64,000 bases of DNA from Thiovibrio frasassiensis (GCF_029607905.1 NZ_JAPHEH010000001.1:649530-713529), one strand, 5' to 3'. Shown: positions 17,922-26,839, counted from the first letter of the stretch. Notes: generated by a model not told the origin, from the letters alone. Translations and numbers: made by a program.

Positions 17922-18229
17922 TAACCCTCACAGTATAAAAATCCACGGCTACCGGTGCATACCCTGTCCTGGGGCTGGCCGTCAAGGGAACCCTTGCCTT
18001 TCGCGCCCTGCCTCGGCTGACCTGGAGGTCAAATAAAACCGGGCCTATTCTGCGCCGATGGCGTAAAATTACTTGCAAGCTCCACAATCTACCACGCATA
18101 ATAACCCCATGCTTGCCGTCGGGACACATGCCCCCAGCGCACTTGAGCAGTTATTCCCTTGGGGAACGACTTGGTACCGGCTGGCAATCATCAATTAACC
18201 CGCATTATTTACTATAAAAAGGAGCTCCC
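17922..18229. other. Intergenic region
   Basis: About 308 bp between the divergent dus and YIP1-family genes. No gene or clear promoter was identified. GGAGCTC lies just before the ATG at 18230. Confidence 0.4.
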
Positions 18230-18760
18230 ATGACCACATTTATGACTCGGATGATTCGCGCGGCAAAATTGGATGTCCATCTATATGAAGAGGTTGAGGC
18301 GGACAAAGGCGCAATGCGGCAGGCCATGGGGGTTGTGGTTATTTCCAGTGTCGCCGCAGGCGTGGGCAGCATTGGCACCATGGGGATTGGCGGAATTCTG
18401 TTCGGAACGGTTGCCGCCCTTGTCGGCTGGTATATCTGGGCCTACCTCACCTATTTTATCGGCACAAAACTCCTGCCGGAACCGCAAACCGAAGCCGATC
18501 TTGGCCAATTGCTGCGCACCACCGGTTTTTCCAGTTCCCCTGGGTTGCTGCGCATCTTAGGAATCATCCCGGGGGTGGGCTCGGTGCTCTTTGCCGCAAT
18601 TTCCGTCTGGATGCTGGTGGCCATGGTGATCGCGGTCAGGCAGGCCCTTGATTACACCGGGACCTTGCGGGCCGTTGGTGTTTGCGTCATCGGCTGGATC
18701 GTTCAGACCGTAATCCTGATGGTATTGTTCTCGTTGGCGGGCGGCCCCCCAGCATTTTGA
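18230..18760 (+). CDS. YIP1-family membrane protein
   Basis: 176 residues with about four to five membrane segments, an N-terminal amphipathic part (LDVHLYEEVEADKGAMRQA) and the GVGSIG...YFIGTKLLPEPQTEADLGQLLRTTGFSSSPG core seen in bacterial YIP1-domain proteins. Members are integral membrane proteins of unknown bacterial function. A well-placed GGAGCT precedes the start. A second small membrane gene follows 63 bp later. Confidence 0.85.
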   Translation: MTTFMTRMIRAAKLDVHLYEEVEADKGAMRQAMGVVVISSVAAGVGSIGTMGIGGILFGTVAALVGWYIWAYLTYFIGTKLLPEPQTEADLGQLLRTTGFSSSPGLLRILGIIPGVGSVLFAAISVWMLVAMVIAVRQALDYTGTLRAVGVCVIGWIVQTVILMVLFSLAGGPPAF

Positions 18761-18823
18761 TCCTTATCGTATACAGATAATCACCGACACCGGGCGAGGC
18801 ACTGCCCGGAATCAAAGGAAACC

Positions 18824-19216
18824 ATGCGGATCAATATCAGCCAGGCCCCACCGACCGATGTCGTGGAAGGCAAAAAAATCTATCTCCGGATCATCCCCAT
18901 TCTTTTGGCCTTGATCCTCGGCGCCATCCTGCTGGCGCTCTTCCTCTTTGCCTTTGGCTCGAGCCAGGAAACCCTTTTGGAAAACATCGCCCTTGCCCTT
19001 TTCGTGGGGCCGGGGTTGGCGTTTTTCTTTTTTGCCGAAAAGCTCCATGGTTACAAAGCGCTTTCCGCGAAGCAGGAAAAAGAGATGGAGGAATTCCGTC
19101 GGCAGGATCCAGAAATTGCAGCCTATTGCGCCAAGGTCTCGCTGCTGGACAGGACCCTGATCAAAGCGGAATATGATGCGTGCAAAGCGCGGGCGGAAAA
19201 GGTAAAGAGGCCATAG
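18824..19216 (+). CDS. Hypothetical two-helix membrane protein
   Basis: 130 residues. It has two hydrophobic segments, IIPILLALILGAILLALFLF near the N-terminus and a second (LALFVGPGLAFFFFAEKL), followed by a cytoplasmic-looking charged helix (LSAKQEKEMEEFRRQDPEIAAYCA). No family was recognised. AAAGGAAACC precedes the start. It lies between the YIP1 gene and yajD on the same strand. Confidence 0.7.
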   Translation: MRINISQAPPTDVVEGKKIYLRIIPILLALILGAILLALFLFAFGSSQETLLENIALALFVGPGLAFFFFAEKLHGYKALSAKQEKEMEEFRRQDPEIAAYCAKVSLLDRTLIKAEYDACKARAEKVKRP

Positions 19217-19297
19217 CGCGCAGCGGAAAGCTCTGGAAGTCCCCTGCCGGACCGCGAGAAACAAGAAGTCCACCTCTTTCCACAGGATCACCCACCC

Positions 19298-19672
19298 ATG
19301 ACCCCACCGAACAAAAGCACTCCCCAAGAAGGGATGCTGGCTGCGGCCCAGCGGGAGCGGGAGCTCCGGGCACAGACCTATCGGGAAAAAGCGCTCAAGA
19401 TCTACCCCTGGATCTGCGGCAGATGCGGGCGCGAATTCACCGGCAAAAAACTGCGCGACCTCACCGTCCACCACAAAGACCACAACCACGAAAACAACCC
19501 GCCCGACGGCAGCAACTGGGAGTTGTTGTGCCTCTACTGCCACGACAACGAGCATGACCGCCAGAGCGTTGCCGACGCTTATGGGGAGCTGAAGCCGGGC
19601 GAACCCCAAAAAGGCATCGCCACCTCGAATCCCTTCGCCGCACTCGGAGCCTTATTAGAAAAGAAAAAATAA
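19298..19672 (+). CDS. yajD: HNH nuclease family protein YajD
   Basis: 124 residues, very similar in order to E. coli YajD: YREKALKIYPWICGRCGREF, then LTVHHKDHNHENNPPDGSNW, ELLCLYCHDNEH and a C-terminal NPFAALGALLEKKK. Two CxxC pairs form a zinc site around the HNH motif (His-His, Asn, His). The fold is that of a small HNH endonuclease; the cellular substrate of YajD is not established. Confidence 0.93.
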   Translation: MTPPNKSTPQEGMLAAAQRERELRAQTYREKALKIYPWICGRCGREFTGKKLRDLTVHHKDHNHENNPPDGSNWELLCLYCHDNEHDRQSVADAYGELKPGEPQKGIATSNPFAALGALLEKKK

Positions 19673-19690
19673 CTGCGCCTCTGGCCGGAC

Positions 19691-21757
19691 CTACGATTGC
19701 GGACCGGTTTTCGCCGAGAGAATGTCTGCACCCCAGCGTATCCGCCATAGAGCAAGGGCCAACAGATCGTTGTGTTTCTGCACTACCTGCGCCATGGCAG
19801 GAGGAGAGCCATGCTCCCTGCTCCATGGCAGTGGGGACGCCACCATTCCATCAAGATCGAGCAGATAATCAGCGGTAATGGCCCGACCTTTTTCGATTCC
19901 GAGAAATTCAGGCGAAGGAGCAAGCAGGTTTTTACCAAGGGCATGGTACATGAAGCCCCTAGGCGCAGCCAATTCTATCAAGGTGGCAGCAATATCCTTG
20001 TGGGAGCCGGCAACATTGTCCGGCAGCCGTTTCCCTGCCAGAACCTTGGGCCCGTAAAGGACGAAAGGTACAGACACCCCCTCGTAAAAGCCAACCCGCC
20101 CCCCGGGATACCAACGACCAAAATGATCGCCGGTAACCGCAACGAGGAGGGAAGGAAATCTTTTCTCCATACCGCGGGCGAATGTGCCGATGCAGTGATC
20201 CGCATACCAGAGATGCCCCAGATGCTTGAGGTTTTCCTCCCCGGCAAAGCGCGCCTGCAGTTCGGCCGGGAGCTCGGGGGGCTTGAACCCCTTGGCCTGG
20301 GTGTCGACATTATACGGGGAATGATTTGATGTCGTCAGAATGATATTGAAGCTGGGAAGATCATCGCTGACAGTACGTTCCGCAAACTTGAAGATCTCTT
20401 CATCATCGACCCCCCATTCCTTTCGCTCGCCACCCAACGCCATATCCGCGCCACCATATATCTCCTCAAACCCCTGATGCTTACAAAAATCACCGATATT
20501 TTGCCAGCTCAGGTAGCCCCCGTAAAAGAATCTGGTTTTGTAGCCCAAGCGACGAAAGATCTCCGGCATCGAGGTGGGATAGGGGGTCAGCCCGGATTGC
20601 TGGTAGTTTGCCATAATCCCCGAAAATGGCATACCGGTGAGAATAGCGCCGAAAGAGCTCATGGTGCCGTTGGCGGCAGCCATGAAGGGAACCACCCGCA
20701 GCCCATCCTTGGCCAAAGCCCGCAATTCATTGGTTACCCCGAGGGGGGCAAATTGCTCCTGCAGGGGCCAAGCATCGTAACTTTCCCCGACAATAAGGAA
20801 GATGTGCCGTGGAGCCTGGCTCCCAACCCCGAGCGCATACCGTTTCAGCGCATTGTCGATATTGCCCTCCGCCTTCCCGCCTGTTGCCCTGGTCACCGCC
20901 TGCTCGATATCATTAGTGGGGAGATAGCAGTGAATATTCCCGCCCTCAATCGTCTCGAGGTGATTTTCAATGGCGTACTTCAGGGCGACAAAGGGGTTGA
21001 TGGTCGCTTTATTGAGAAAGCCATCGCGGGTGATGGCTGAATCCTTAAGCTGAATCGGACGACTGCCGAAAGAGCCCCGGACACCGCCGGCCAGGAGAAT
21101 GGCAACCAGGGAAAAGAAGATCCACCGACTCGGGGTCGTCCTGGTCAGGGAGGCAAGCAGATGATCCGGCAGGAGAGGTCGGGCGAGCACTTTTCTGGAG
21201 ATCCTCAAACCGACAAGCAGCAACAGGATTCCGGCGCACAATTCGAGGACAACATGATACTGGGCGTAGATGGTTTTGGCGATGGCCGAGGGGTCGTCAT
21301 AATACAACCCGAAAAGCCATTGATTGAACAGATCATCGTATTCCTTAAAATAACCGATGGCGATGCGGCCCAGCACCACAATGCACCCCCAGAACAGGAC
21401 CCCCATGAAGAGGCGGAGCCGCTCGGTACGGTGTTCCCAATCGATAAAACCGGAGATCAAGGTCAGGGAAAAGGAGGGGACCAGGGCCAGGGTCGCCACT
21501 TTGGAGTCGAACCGGAAGCCGATCTCCAGGGATTGCCAGATGGTGTGCCAGCTGCTGTTTTCGGCGATTCGCGTTGAAAATACCGCCAGGAACAGAAGAC
21601 GGTAGAGGGTAAGCAGCAGAATGCTGACCAGCCAGAAACTCCCGTCACGGGAGAGCTGGCGGGAGAAGCGAGGCCAGCTCAACTCCACTGCCCCGGCAAT
21701 CCGATTTCCCTGTTCTCTGATCAGCTTGACCGCCCAAGCCGTGAATCCTCTAGACAT
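19691..21757 (-). CDS. LTA synthase-like sulfatase-family membrane protein
   Basis: 688 residues with five N-terminal membrane helices (about residues 35-220) and a large periplasmic alkaline-phosphatase-superfamily domain. The catalytic region shows IFLIVGESYDAWPLQ (metal Glu), NGTMSSFGAILTGMPFSG with the Thr nucleophile, FFYGGYLSWQNIGDF, and VTGDHFGRWYPG with the metal Asp-His. Such proteins transfer phosphoglycerol or phosphoethanolamine between lipids and glycans. In a Gram-negative cell the acceptor may be periplasmic glucan or LPS (inference). Confidence 0.88.
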   Translation of the reverse strand: MSRGFTAWAVKLIREQGNRIAGAVELSWPRFSRQLSRDGSFWLVSILLLTLYRLLFLAVFSTRIAENSSWHTIWQSLEIGFRFDSKVATLALVPSFSLTLISGFIDWEHRTERLRLFMGVLFWGCIVVLGRIAIGYFKEYDDLFNQWLFGLYYDDPSAIAKTIYAQYHVVLELCAGILLLLVGLRISRKVLARPLLPDHLLASLTRTTPSRWIFFSLVAILLAGGVRGSFGSRPIQLKDSAITRDGFLNKATINPFVALKYAIENHLETIEGGNIHCYLPTNDIEQAVTRATGGKAEGNIDNALKRYALGVGSQAPRHIFLIVGESYDAWPLQEQFAPLGVTNELRALAKDGLRVVPFMAAANGTMSSFGAILTGMPFSGIMANYQQSGLTPYPTSMPEIFRRLGYKTRFFYGGYLSWQNIGDFCKHQGFEEIYGGADMALGGERKEWGVDDEEIFKFAERTVSDDLPSFNIILTTSNHSPYNVDTQAKGFKPPELPAELQARFAGEENLKHLGHLWYADHCIGTFARGMEKRFPSLLVAVTGDHFGRWYPGGRVGFYEGVSVPFVLYGPKVLAGKRLPDNVAGSHKDIAATLIELAAPRGFMYHALGKNLLAPSPEFLGIEKGRAITADYLLDLDGMVASPLPWSREHGSPPAMAQVVQKHNDLLALALWRIRWGADILSAKTGPQS

Positions 21758-21864
21758 TGCTTCCTCTTCTCTTCATTGCATACTCCCCGTGGCATATACC
21801 CGACTTCCAGCAATATGTCTATTTGTCTCGTGTATTCAAAGCGTTGCCTCGCGAACTACCCCCC

Positions 21865-22968
21865 CTACCCCTCTCCCAGCAGCAACCCCAGGTTGCCGGT
21901 GTGCGCCTCGGCTCCAACCCCCTTGTGGATCACCAGCTGTTTCCCCTCCCGCTGCCCGGCCTGATAGATGTCTCCATGCACCCGAGGTCCGGCGTGCTGC
22001 ACGGTGCGGAGGCGGGGATAGCGACCCCGGTAGTAGCGGATCAGGCCCGGATCGGCGGCGCAGATCAGACTGCTTGCGGTATCGTTACCGCTGGTGTGCA
22101 TGACCTGCCGCTCCTGGCCGGCGAGCTTTTCCCGAAACCCGTTCAACACCCCCAGCCAATAGGAATTCTTCTCTTTGCCCAAAGCCCCCGTGCTTTTCCG
22201 GTACTCCCGCCAGAGATACTCCAGCCGGTGGCGGAGAAAATGATACACATGCTCGGCCACGGCCAGATTTTCCTTGGCGCCGGTCAGCTCGATCACCCGC
22301 AGGGTTTCCCCGCTCAATGCCTCATACTGCCGGGCAATGACCACATTGACATAGAAAAAATCCTTGAGGATTGCGGCAATGAGCCGCTGGTGGGCGACGA
22401 TCCGCTTCCCGCCGGGCTTGATGATCAGGTAATCATACTCAGAGGGGGTCTGGCGGTCGAGCCGCTCGAGGTTGTAACGCCGGAGGATAGCGTTGGCCTT
22501 CTCCATGGCCAGGGACGCCTCGTGGACGTTGGCGCTCTGGGCCAAGGCAAAAAGTTTTTCCACCCTGGCCAGCATCCCCCCGGAGCGCTGCTCCTCCTTG
22601 CTGAGCAAGCGCGGGATCGCCCCTTGGGCGCTGCGAAACTCCGGGTGCACCCCCAGCCGGTCGCACGCCTCCTGAAAGGCCGGGCCGTGGGGCAACTCAT
22701 CCCCCCGCCCCATGTGCGCGACATACTGGTGGCTCATCTCATGCTTCAACACCTCCAGAACCACATCCCAGGAATGCTCCCGGATCAGCCAGGAGGCCAG
22801 GCTGAGGGTGTCGAGCCCCGATGACCAGGAGCCGGCCCGGCCCTGGCCCTCGCTGATCTCAAAGAGCGGAGTCGTAAGCTGCACCCGGTACAGCCAGCAG
22901 AGATGACGGTACTCCTGGGCCAGCTGCCGGCGCCAACCCTCCATGAGGAGGCTCTCTTGTTCGCTCAC
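21865..22968 (-). CDS. SprT-like metalloprotease-type/DUF2786 protein
   Basis: 367 residues. The N-terminal part has a zinc-metalloprotease motif HEMSHQYVAH (HExxH-like, with Met-Ser) in a SprT-like context, with PHGPAFQEACDRLGV after it. The middle has the DUF2786 block MLARVEKLFALAQSANVHEASLAMEKANAILRR in two overlapping parts (KLFALAQS, EASLAMEKAN). The C-terminal third is helical with no recognised domain. It is 14 bp downstream of rnhA on the same strand. A function in protein or DNA-protein turnover is possible but not shown. Confidence 0.85.
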   Translation of the reverse strand: MSEQESLLMEGWRRQLAQEYRHLCWLYRVQLTTPLFEISEGQGRAGSWSSGLDTLSLASWLIREHSWDVVLEVLKHEMSHQYVAHMGRGDELPHGPAFQEACDRLGVHPEFRSAQGAIPRLLSKEEQRSGGMLARVEKLFALAQSANVHEASLAMEKANAILRRYNLERLDRQTPSEYDYLIIKPGGKRIVAHQRLIAAILKDFFYVNVVIARQYEALSGETLRVIELTGAKENLAVAEHVYHFLRHRLEYLWREYRKSTGALGKEKNSYWLGVLNGFREKLAGQERQVMHTSGNDTASSLICAADPGLIRYYRGRYPRLRTVQHAGPRVHGDIYQAGQREGKQLVIHKGVGAEAHTGNLGLLLGEG

Positions 22969-22982
22969 CCGCGCTCCCCTCT

Positions 22983-23687
22983 TTAGCCCTTGTACCCCGA
23001 ATCCACCGGCAGATCGGCGAGCCGGGACGAGGCCACGGCCAGTTCATCGCAACGCTCGTTAAAGGGATTGCCGTTATGCCCCTTGACCCAATTGAAGGTG
23101 ATGTTAAGCCCCTCGATAAGATCCAGCAGCTGACCCCAAAGATCGGGGTTGACCGCAGGCTGCCGGTCCGACTTGATCCAGCCCCGTTTCCGCCAGCTCT
23201 TGGCCCACCCCTTGCTGATCCCGTTCACCACATAGCTGGAATCGGAATAGAGGGCCACCGGCTTGTCCCGGTGCTCCAGTTCGCGCAGGGCCACGATGCA
23301 GCCCATCAGCTCCATCCGGTTATTGGTGGTCAAGCGGAAGCCGCCGGAAAGCTCCTTGCGCGCACCGTTGTAAACCTGGACGATGCCGTAGCCGCCCGGC
23401 CCGGGATTGTAGCGGGCACCGCCATCGGTGTAAATGGAGACCACCCCGTCGCGAGGGGAGGTGTCCGCGCCTGCCCCGGAACTCGACTTCAGCGCGGGCT
23501 TGCTGCTTCCCGGTCCGGATTGGCCCGAAGTGGGGTTCTTCAACCAAGCCTCGGCCTCATCCCGGGTGGCAAAACCTTTGAAGCGAGCGCCCTGAAAGCC
23601 AATGACCTGGGCTTGGGCCTTGGGCCAGTTGTCATAGATGCCAGGCACCCGGCCGGCCAAGATTGCGTAGAATTTCTTTGCTGCCAT
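22983..23687 (-). CDS. rnhA: Ribonuclease HI with N-terminal hybrid-binding domain
   Basis: 234 residues. The N-terminal 45 residues (KFYAILAGRVPGIYDNW, FKGFATRDEAEAWL) are a viroplasmin/RNase H1 N-terminal domain that binds RNA-DNA hybrids, as in eukaryotic-type RNase H1. A flexible Ser/Gly linker follows, then the catalytic RNase H domain: SIYTDGGARYNPG (Asp), NNRMELMG (Glu), LYSDSSYV (Asp) and NERCDELA (Asp). It removes RNA from RNA-DNA hybrids. Cotranscribed with the DUF2786 gene. Confidence 0.95.
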   Translation of the reverse strand: MAAKKFYAILAGRVPGIYDNWPKAQAQVIGFQGARFKGFATRDEAEAWLKNPTSGQSGPGSSKPALKSSSGAGADTSPRDGVVSIYTDGGARYNPGPGGYGIVQVYNGARKELSGGFRLTTNNRMELMGCIVALRELEHRDKPVALYSDSSYVVNGISKGWAKSWRKRGWIKSDRQPAVNPDLWGQLLDLIEGLNITFNWVKGHNGNPFNERCDELAVASSRLADLPVDSGYKG

Positions 23688-23750
23688 GTCTGGATTGTCC
23701 TTGTTTTTGTTGCCAAGCTGTTTCAGCAGCCAGAGAGATACACTTTATTT

Positions 23751-23977
23751 TTCTGTTCATTTCTTTGCTGGACTTTATGCCCTTTAGGGTACAAAGAAAC
23801 GAACCAAAGAAAGGGCACCCTGTTTCTCTTGTCCCGCCTTTGGCGGGATGCCCGGAGTTTATGCCCCGGAGGGGTACTCCTCGATGCTGCCGGGGCTTTG
23901 CAAACTCGGCTTCGCCTCAAACAGTGCAAATCCCCTTTTCGGCAGCCTCTCCGGTGCTCGGCTGCGTGCCAATGGGA
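23751..23977 (+). repeat. Dispersed structured repeat, copy B (227 bp)
   Basis: Same element as 4635-4822. It has two extra hairpin inserts: one after TTTCTTTGCT (ACTTTATGCCCTTTAGGGT) and one in the middle (GAGTTTATGCCCCGGAGGGG). Outside these it is nearly identical to copy A. It lies directly downstream of the rnhA start region and faces the related element at 24006-24170. Confidence 0.85.
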
Positions 23978-24005
23978 TTTCTCTCTCCCCCCATTTGTCC
24001 TGCCG

Positions 24006-24170
24006 CGCCTCGCAGGCGGGGGCGGAAAAGACGCTAAAACTGTTTGAGGGCGAAGCCCGAGTTTTTTAGCGTCCCGCCCTCGGCGAGAAGTAAGGGAAGC
24101 CCGCAGGGCCAGGACTGGCTGGGGTGCCTTTTTCTTGTTTCTTCTTTTGGGCACGCAAAAGAAGAAAAAG
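24006..24170 (-). repeat. Related structured repeat, second type
   Basis: Read on the minus strand it opens with CTTCTTTTGCGTGCCCAAAAGAAG and later GGCACCCC, the same order as the opening of the first repeat type (TTTCTTTGCGTGCCCAAAGAAA...GGGCACCCT). The body differs: a long hairpin GACGCTAAAA...TTTTAGCGTC encloses GGGCTTCGCCC, and CGCCTCGCAGGCG closes it. It points toward copy B, so the two elements are convergent. Confidence 0.7.
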
Positions 24171-24284
24171 CTCCCCTCTTGCCCCATTCCCCAATTTCAA
24201 CTATGTTGCCCAAGCAAGAATACACCATCGCGACAAAGCCGAAAACAGCGATGATCTTATCCCCCTCGCATCCAGGTGAAAAAA

Positions 24285-24452
24285 ATGAAACTCTTTGTCA
24301 CGCCCAAAGGCGACCGCTGGCTCTGTTCCGAATGTGAAGAGGATTTCAGGGAGACCATCACCGAAGAAGGGTGGCGGGTGGCCTTTACCAAGATCGACCC
24401 CATGCTCCGCTGTTCCGAATGCAAACATGGCGACATCGAAATCTTTGATTAG
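24285..24452 (+). CDS. Tiny zinc-ribbon-like protein (55 aa)
   Basis: The 55-residue frame starts MKLFVTPKGDRW and ends GDIEIFD. It has AGGTG six bases before the ATG. Two CSEC motifs (Cys14/Cys17 and Cys43/Cys46) are spaced like the knuckles of a small zinc ribbon. The stop is 11 bp before the start of the radical SAM gene, so the two are very likely cotranscribed and perhaps translationally coupled. Not recognised as a named family. Confidence 0.75.
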   Translation: MKLFVTPKGDRWLCSECEEDFRETITEEGWRVAFTKIDPMLRCSECKHGDIEIFD

Positions 24453-24463
24453 TCCCGCGATCA

Positions 24464-25327
24464 TTGAAAAAATTCAAGAAGATATACCTTGAGATCACCA
24501 ACCGCTGCAATCTTTCCTGCAGCTTTTGCCACCAGAGCGAGCGGGCCAAAGGTTTCATCCGGGTGGAGAATTTCCGCGCCATCCTCCGCAACATCGAGGG
24601 TCACACCGACCATCTTGCCCTGCATGTGCTGGGCGAGCCCCTGTTGCACCCGGAACTCGGCGAGATCCTCGCCCTCTGCCGAGAATACAACTTCAAGGTC
24701 AACCTGACCACCAACGGCACCCTGCTCCCCCAGCGTCAAGAGCTGCTGCTGACCAGCCCGGCCCTGCGCCAGATCAACATCTCCCTGCACAGCTTCAGCG
24801 AACAGGAGACCCATCCCCCATTGGCCGCTTATCTCGCCGGGATCTTCGGTTTCCTCCGGGAGGCGGCTGCCACCGATTTATTGATCAGTCTGCGGTTCTG
24901 GAATCTGCCGGCAATGGAGACCAATCTTCCGTCCGCCAACGACCCCATCCTCAAAGCGCTTGAATCCTTTTTCGGGCTGCCCGAGCCGCTGGCCACCAGA
25001 CTCACCCCCGGCCACGGCATCACCCTGGCGCCAAAAGTTTTCCTGAGCCAAAACCCTCGCTTCACCTGGCCCCATGGACCCGCCCCGGACCTGGGCGACA
25101 AGGGAACCTGCCGGGGCCTGCGGGATCATGTCGCCATCCTGGTGGACGGCACCGTGGTCCCCTGCTGTCTCGATGCTGAGGCGGATATTGCCCTGGGCAA
25201 CATCCACGAACAATCCCTGCCCGAGATCATCAACTCCCCGCGCGCCGAGGCCATGCGCACCGGCTTTAGCCAACGCCGCCTTACTGAGCCCCTCTGCCGC
25301 CGCTGCACCTTCCGCCAAATATTCTAG
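24464..25327 (+). CDS. Radical SAM/SPASM-type protein
   Basis: 287 residues from a TTG start (KKFKKIYLEITNRCNLSC). The radical SAM cluster motif is CNLSCSFC (CxxxCxxC), followed by HVLGEPLLHPEL and LTTNGTLL. The C-terminal part has cysteines typical of a reduced SPASM/twitch region: DKGTCRGL, VVPCCLDAEADIALGNI and CRRCTF. Such enzymes modify peptides or act on small molecules; the substrate is unknown. Its immediate partner is the 55-residue zinc-ribbon gene just upstream. No strong ribosome binding site precedes it. Confidence 0.88.
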   Translation: MKKFKKIYLEITNRCNLSCSFCHQSERAKGFIRVENFRAILRNIEGHTDHLALHVLGEPLLHPELGEILALCREYNFKVNLTTNGTLLPQRQELLLTSPALRQINISLHSFSEQETHPPLAAYLAGIFGFLREAAATDLLISLRFWNLPAMETNLPSANDPILKALESFFGLPEPLATRLTPGHGITLAPKVFLSQNPRFTWPHGPAPDLGDKGTCRGLRDHVAILVDGTVVPCCLDAEADIALGNIHEQSLPEIINSPRAEAMRTGFSQRRLTEPLCRRCTFRQIF

Positions 25328-25398
25328 CTCATCCTCACAACTCCCTAATCTGACTTGCAAACATTAAAACCCAAAACTTTTCGTCTTATAGCCGTTAA

Positions 25399-25603
25399 TC
25401 CCATTGACCCGCAGCCGAGCACCGGAGAGGCTGCCGAAAAAGGGCTTTGCACTGTTTGAGCGAAGCGAGTTTGCAAAGCCCCGGCAGCATCGAGAAGTCC
25501 CCGCAGGGGATAAACTCCGGGCATCCCGCCAAAGGCGGGACAAGAGACACAGGGTGCCCTTTCTTTGGTTCGTTTCTTTGGGCACGCAAAGAAATGAACA
25601 GAA
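25399..25603 (-). repeat. Dispersed structured repeat, copy C (205 bp)
   Basis: Reverse-strand copy of the element at 4635-4822 and 23751-23977, with the same TTCTGTTCATTTCTTTG start. It has the simple first loop of copy A but keeps a middle hairpin insert (GAGTTTATCCCCTGCGGGGACTTC). It fills most of the gap between the radical SAM gene and rlmN, and may act as a shared transcription end for these convergent genes (inference). Confidence 0.85.
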
Positions 25604-25648
25604 GAAAGACTATCTTCCTCTTGTTGCTGAATGTTGTTTGCACCCAGA

Positions 25649-26752
25649 TCAACTCTTCCCCGCCAGCTGACCGCAGGCCGCAGAGATATCTCCGCCCCGA
25701 CTCTGCCGGATAAAGGTGTTAAACCCCGCTTCGCGCAGCACCTTCTGAAAGGCAAGGGTCTGCGCCGCATCCGGGCAGGCAAACTCCGTTTCCCCGGAGC
25801 CGTTGTAGGGCAGCAGGTTGATCCGGCTGGGGATACCCTGCAGCTTTTCCGCCAGCAGATGCGCATCAGCCAACGAATCGTTGATCCCCTTGAGCATGAT
25901 GTACTCGAAAAGAATCACCTTTTTTTTCCCCAGCGGATACCTGCGGCAGGCAGCGAGCAGCGCTTCCAAGCCATAGGTTGTGTTCACCGGCATCAGGCGG
26001 CTGCGGACCGCATCATCGGCGGCGTGCAGCGACACGGCGAGATTGACCCGGATGTCCCGCCCCAAATCGTCCATCCTCGGCACGATGCCGCAGGTGGAAA
26101 CAGTGATCCGCCGTTCGGAAAAGCCGAGGCCATGGTCATCCATGAGGATCGTCAGCGCAGCCAGGAGAGTGTCATAATTGGCCAGGGGTTCGCCCATGCC
26201 CATGAAAACCAGGTTGTTGAGCAGCTCCCGCGGCGTGGCCCGCTGAATCCCGTTTTCGACCATATGGGCCATCACCGCCAGGACCTGGCCCACGATCTCG
26301 GCGGGGCGCAGATTGCGGACAAAGCCCTGTCCCCCGGTGAGGCAAAAGCGGCAGCCCATGGCGCAGCCCGCCTGGGAGGAGATGCACAGGGTATGGCGAC
26401 CGTCTTCTGGGATAAGCACACTCTCGATCACTGCGCCGTCCGCGAGGCGGAAGGCGAATTTCTCGGTGCCGTCCGCCGATTTTTCCACCGTCGCGGGTTC
26501 AAGACTGCTCATGCTGGCGTGTTTTGCCAGCAGCTCCGTCACCTCCCGGCTGATGCCGAGTTGGGCAAAATCGCGCACCCCGGGGTGGTACAGCCGGGTA
26601 AAGATCTGTCGCGCCCGCTTGGCAGGCAACCCCAGGGAGACGACATAATCGCGCAACCGGTCCGGGGTAAGATCGCGCAGGTCGGTCTGGCCGCCCTTGG
26701 CCGAGACTGTTTCCACCCCGCCCTCCATCGCTTGTTTTGGCTGCATCTTCAT
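25649..26752 (-). CDS. rlmN: Dual-specificity 23S/tRNA adenine C2-methyltransferase RlmN
   Basis: 367 residues from the ATG at 26752, which has AGAGGG in front; the frame extends to 26881, but that part is not conserved. This radical SAM enzyme methylates A2503 of 23S rRNA and A37 of some tRNAs. It has the cluster motif CAMGCRFCLTGGQGF, GMGEPLANYD, VNLAVSLHAADDAVRSRLMPVN, and the C-terminal catalytic Cys in RGGDISAACGQL. Divergent from the TetR-type regulator. Confidence 0.95.
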   Translation of the reverse strand: MKMQPKQAMEGGVETVSAKGGQTDLRDLTPDRLRDYVVSLGLPAKRARQIFTRLYHPGVRDFAQLGISREVTELLAKHASMSSLEPATVEKSADGTEKFAFRLADGAVIESVLIPEDGRHTLCISSQAGCAMGCRFCLTGGQGFVRNLRPAEIVGQVLAVMAHMVENGIQRATPRELLNNLVFMGMGEPLANYDTLLAALTILMDDHGLGFSERRITVSTCGIVPRMDDLGRDIRVNLAVSLHAADDAVRSRLMPVNTTYGLEALLAACRRYPLGKKKVILFEYIMLKGINDSLADAHLLAEKLQGIPSRINLLPYNGSGETEFACPDAAQTLAFQKVLREAGFNTFIRQSRGGDISAACGQLAGKS

Positions 26753-26839
26753 CCACCCTCTGTAACACATTTCCGCCCCTGTTTCAAAGGATAGCCGAAG
26801 GGAAGCCGGCCCCAAAAACCCCTTGACGCGGCAAGATAA

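Noticed and set aside
23663-24337. Several short frames in the repeat region
   Set aside because: They translate the structured repeats and recur in each copy; they are not genes.
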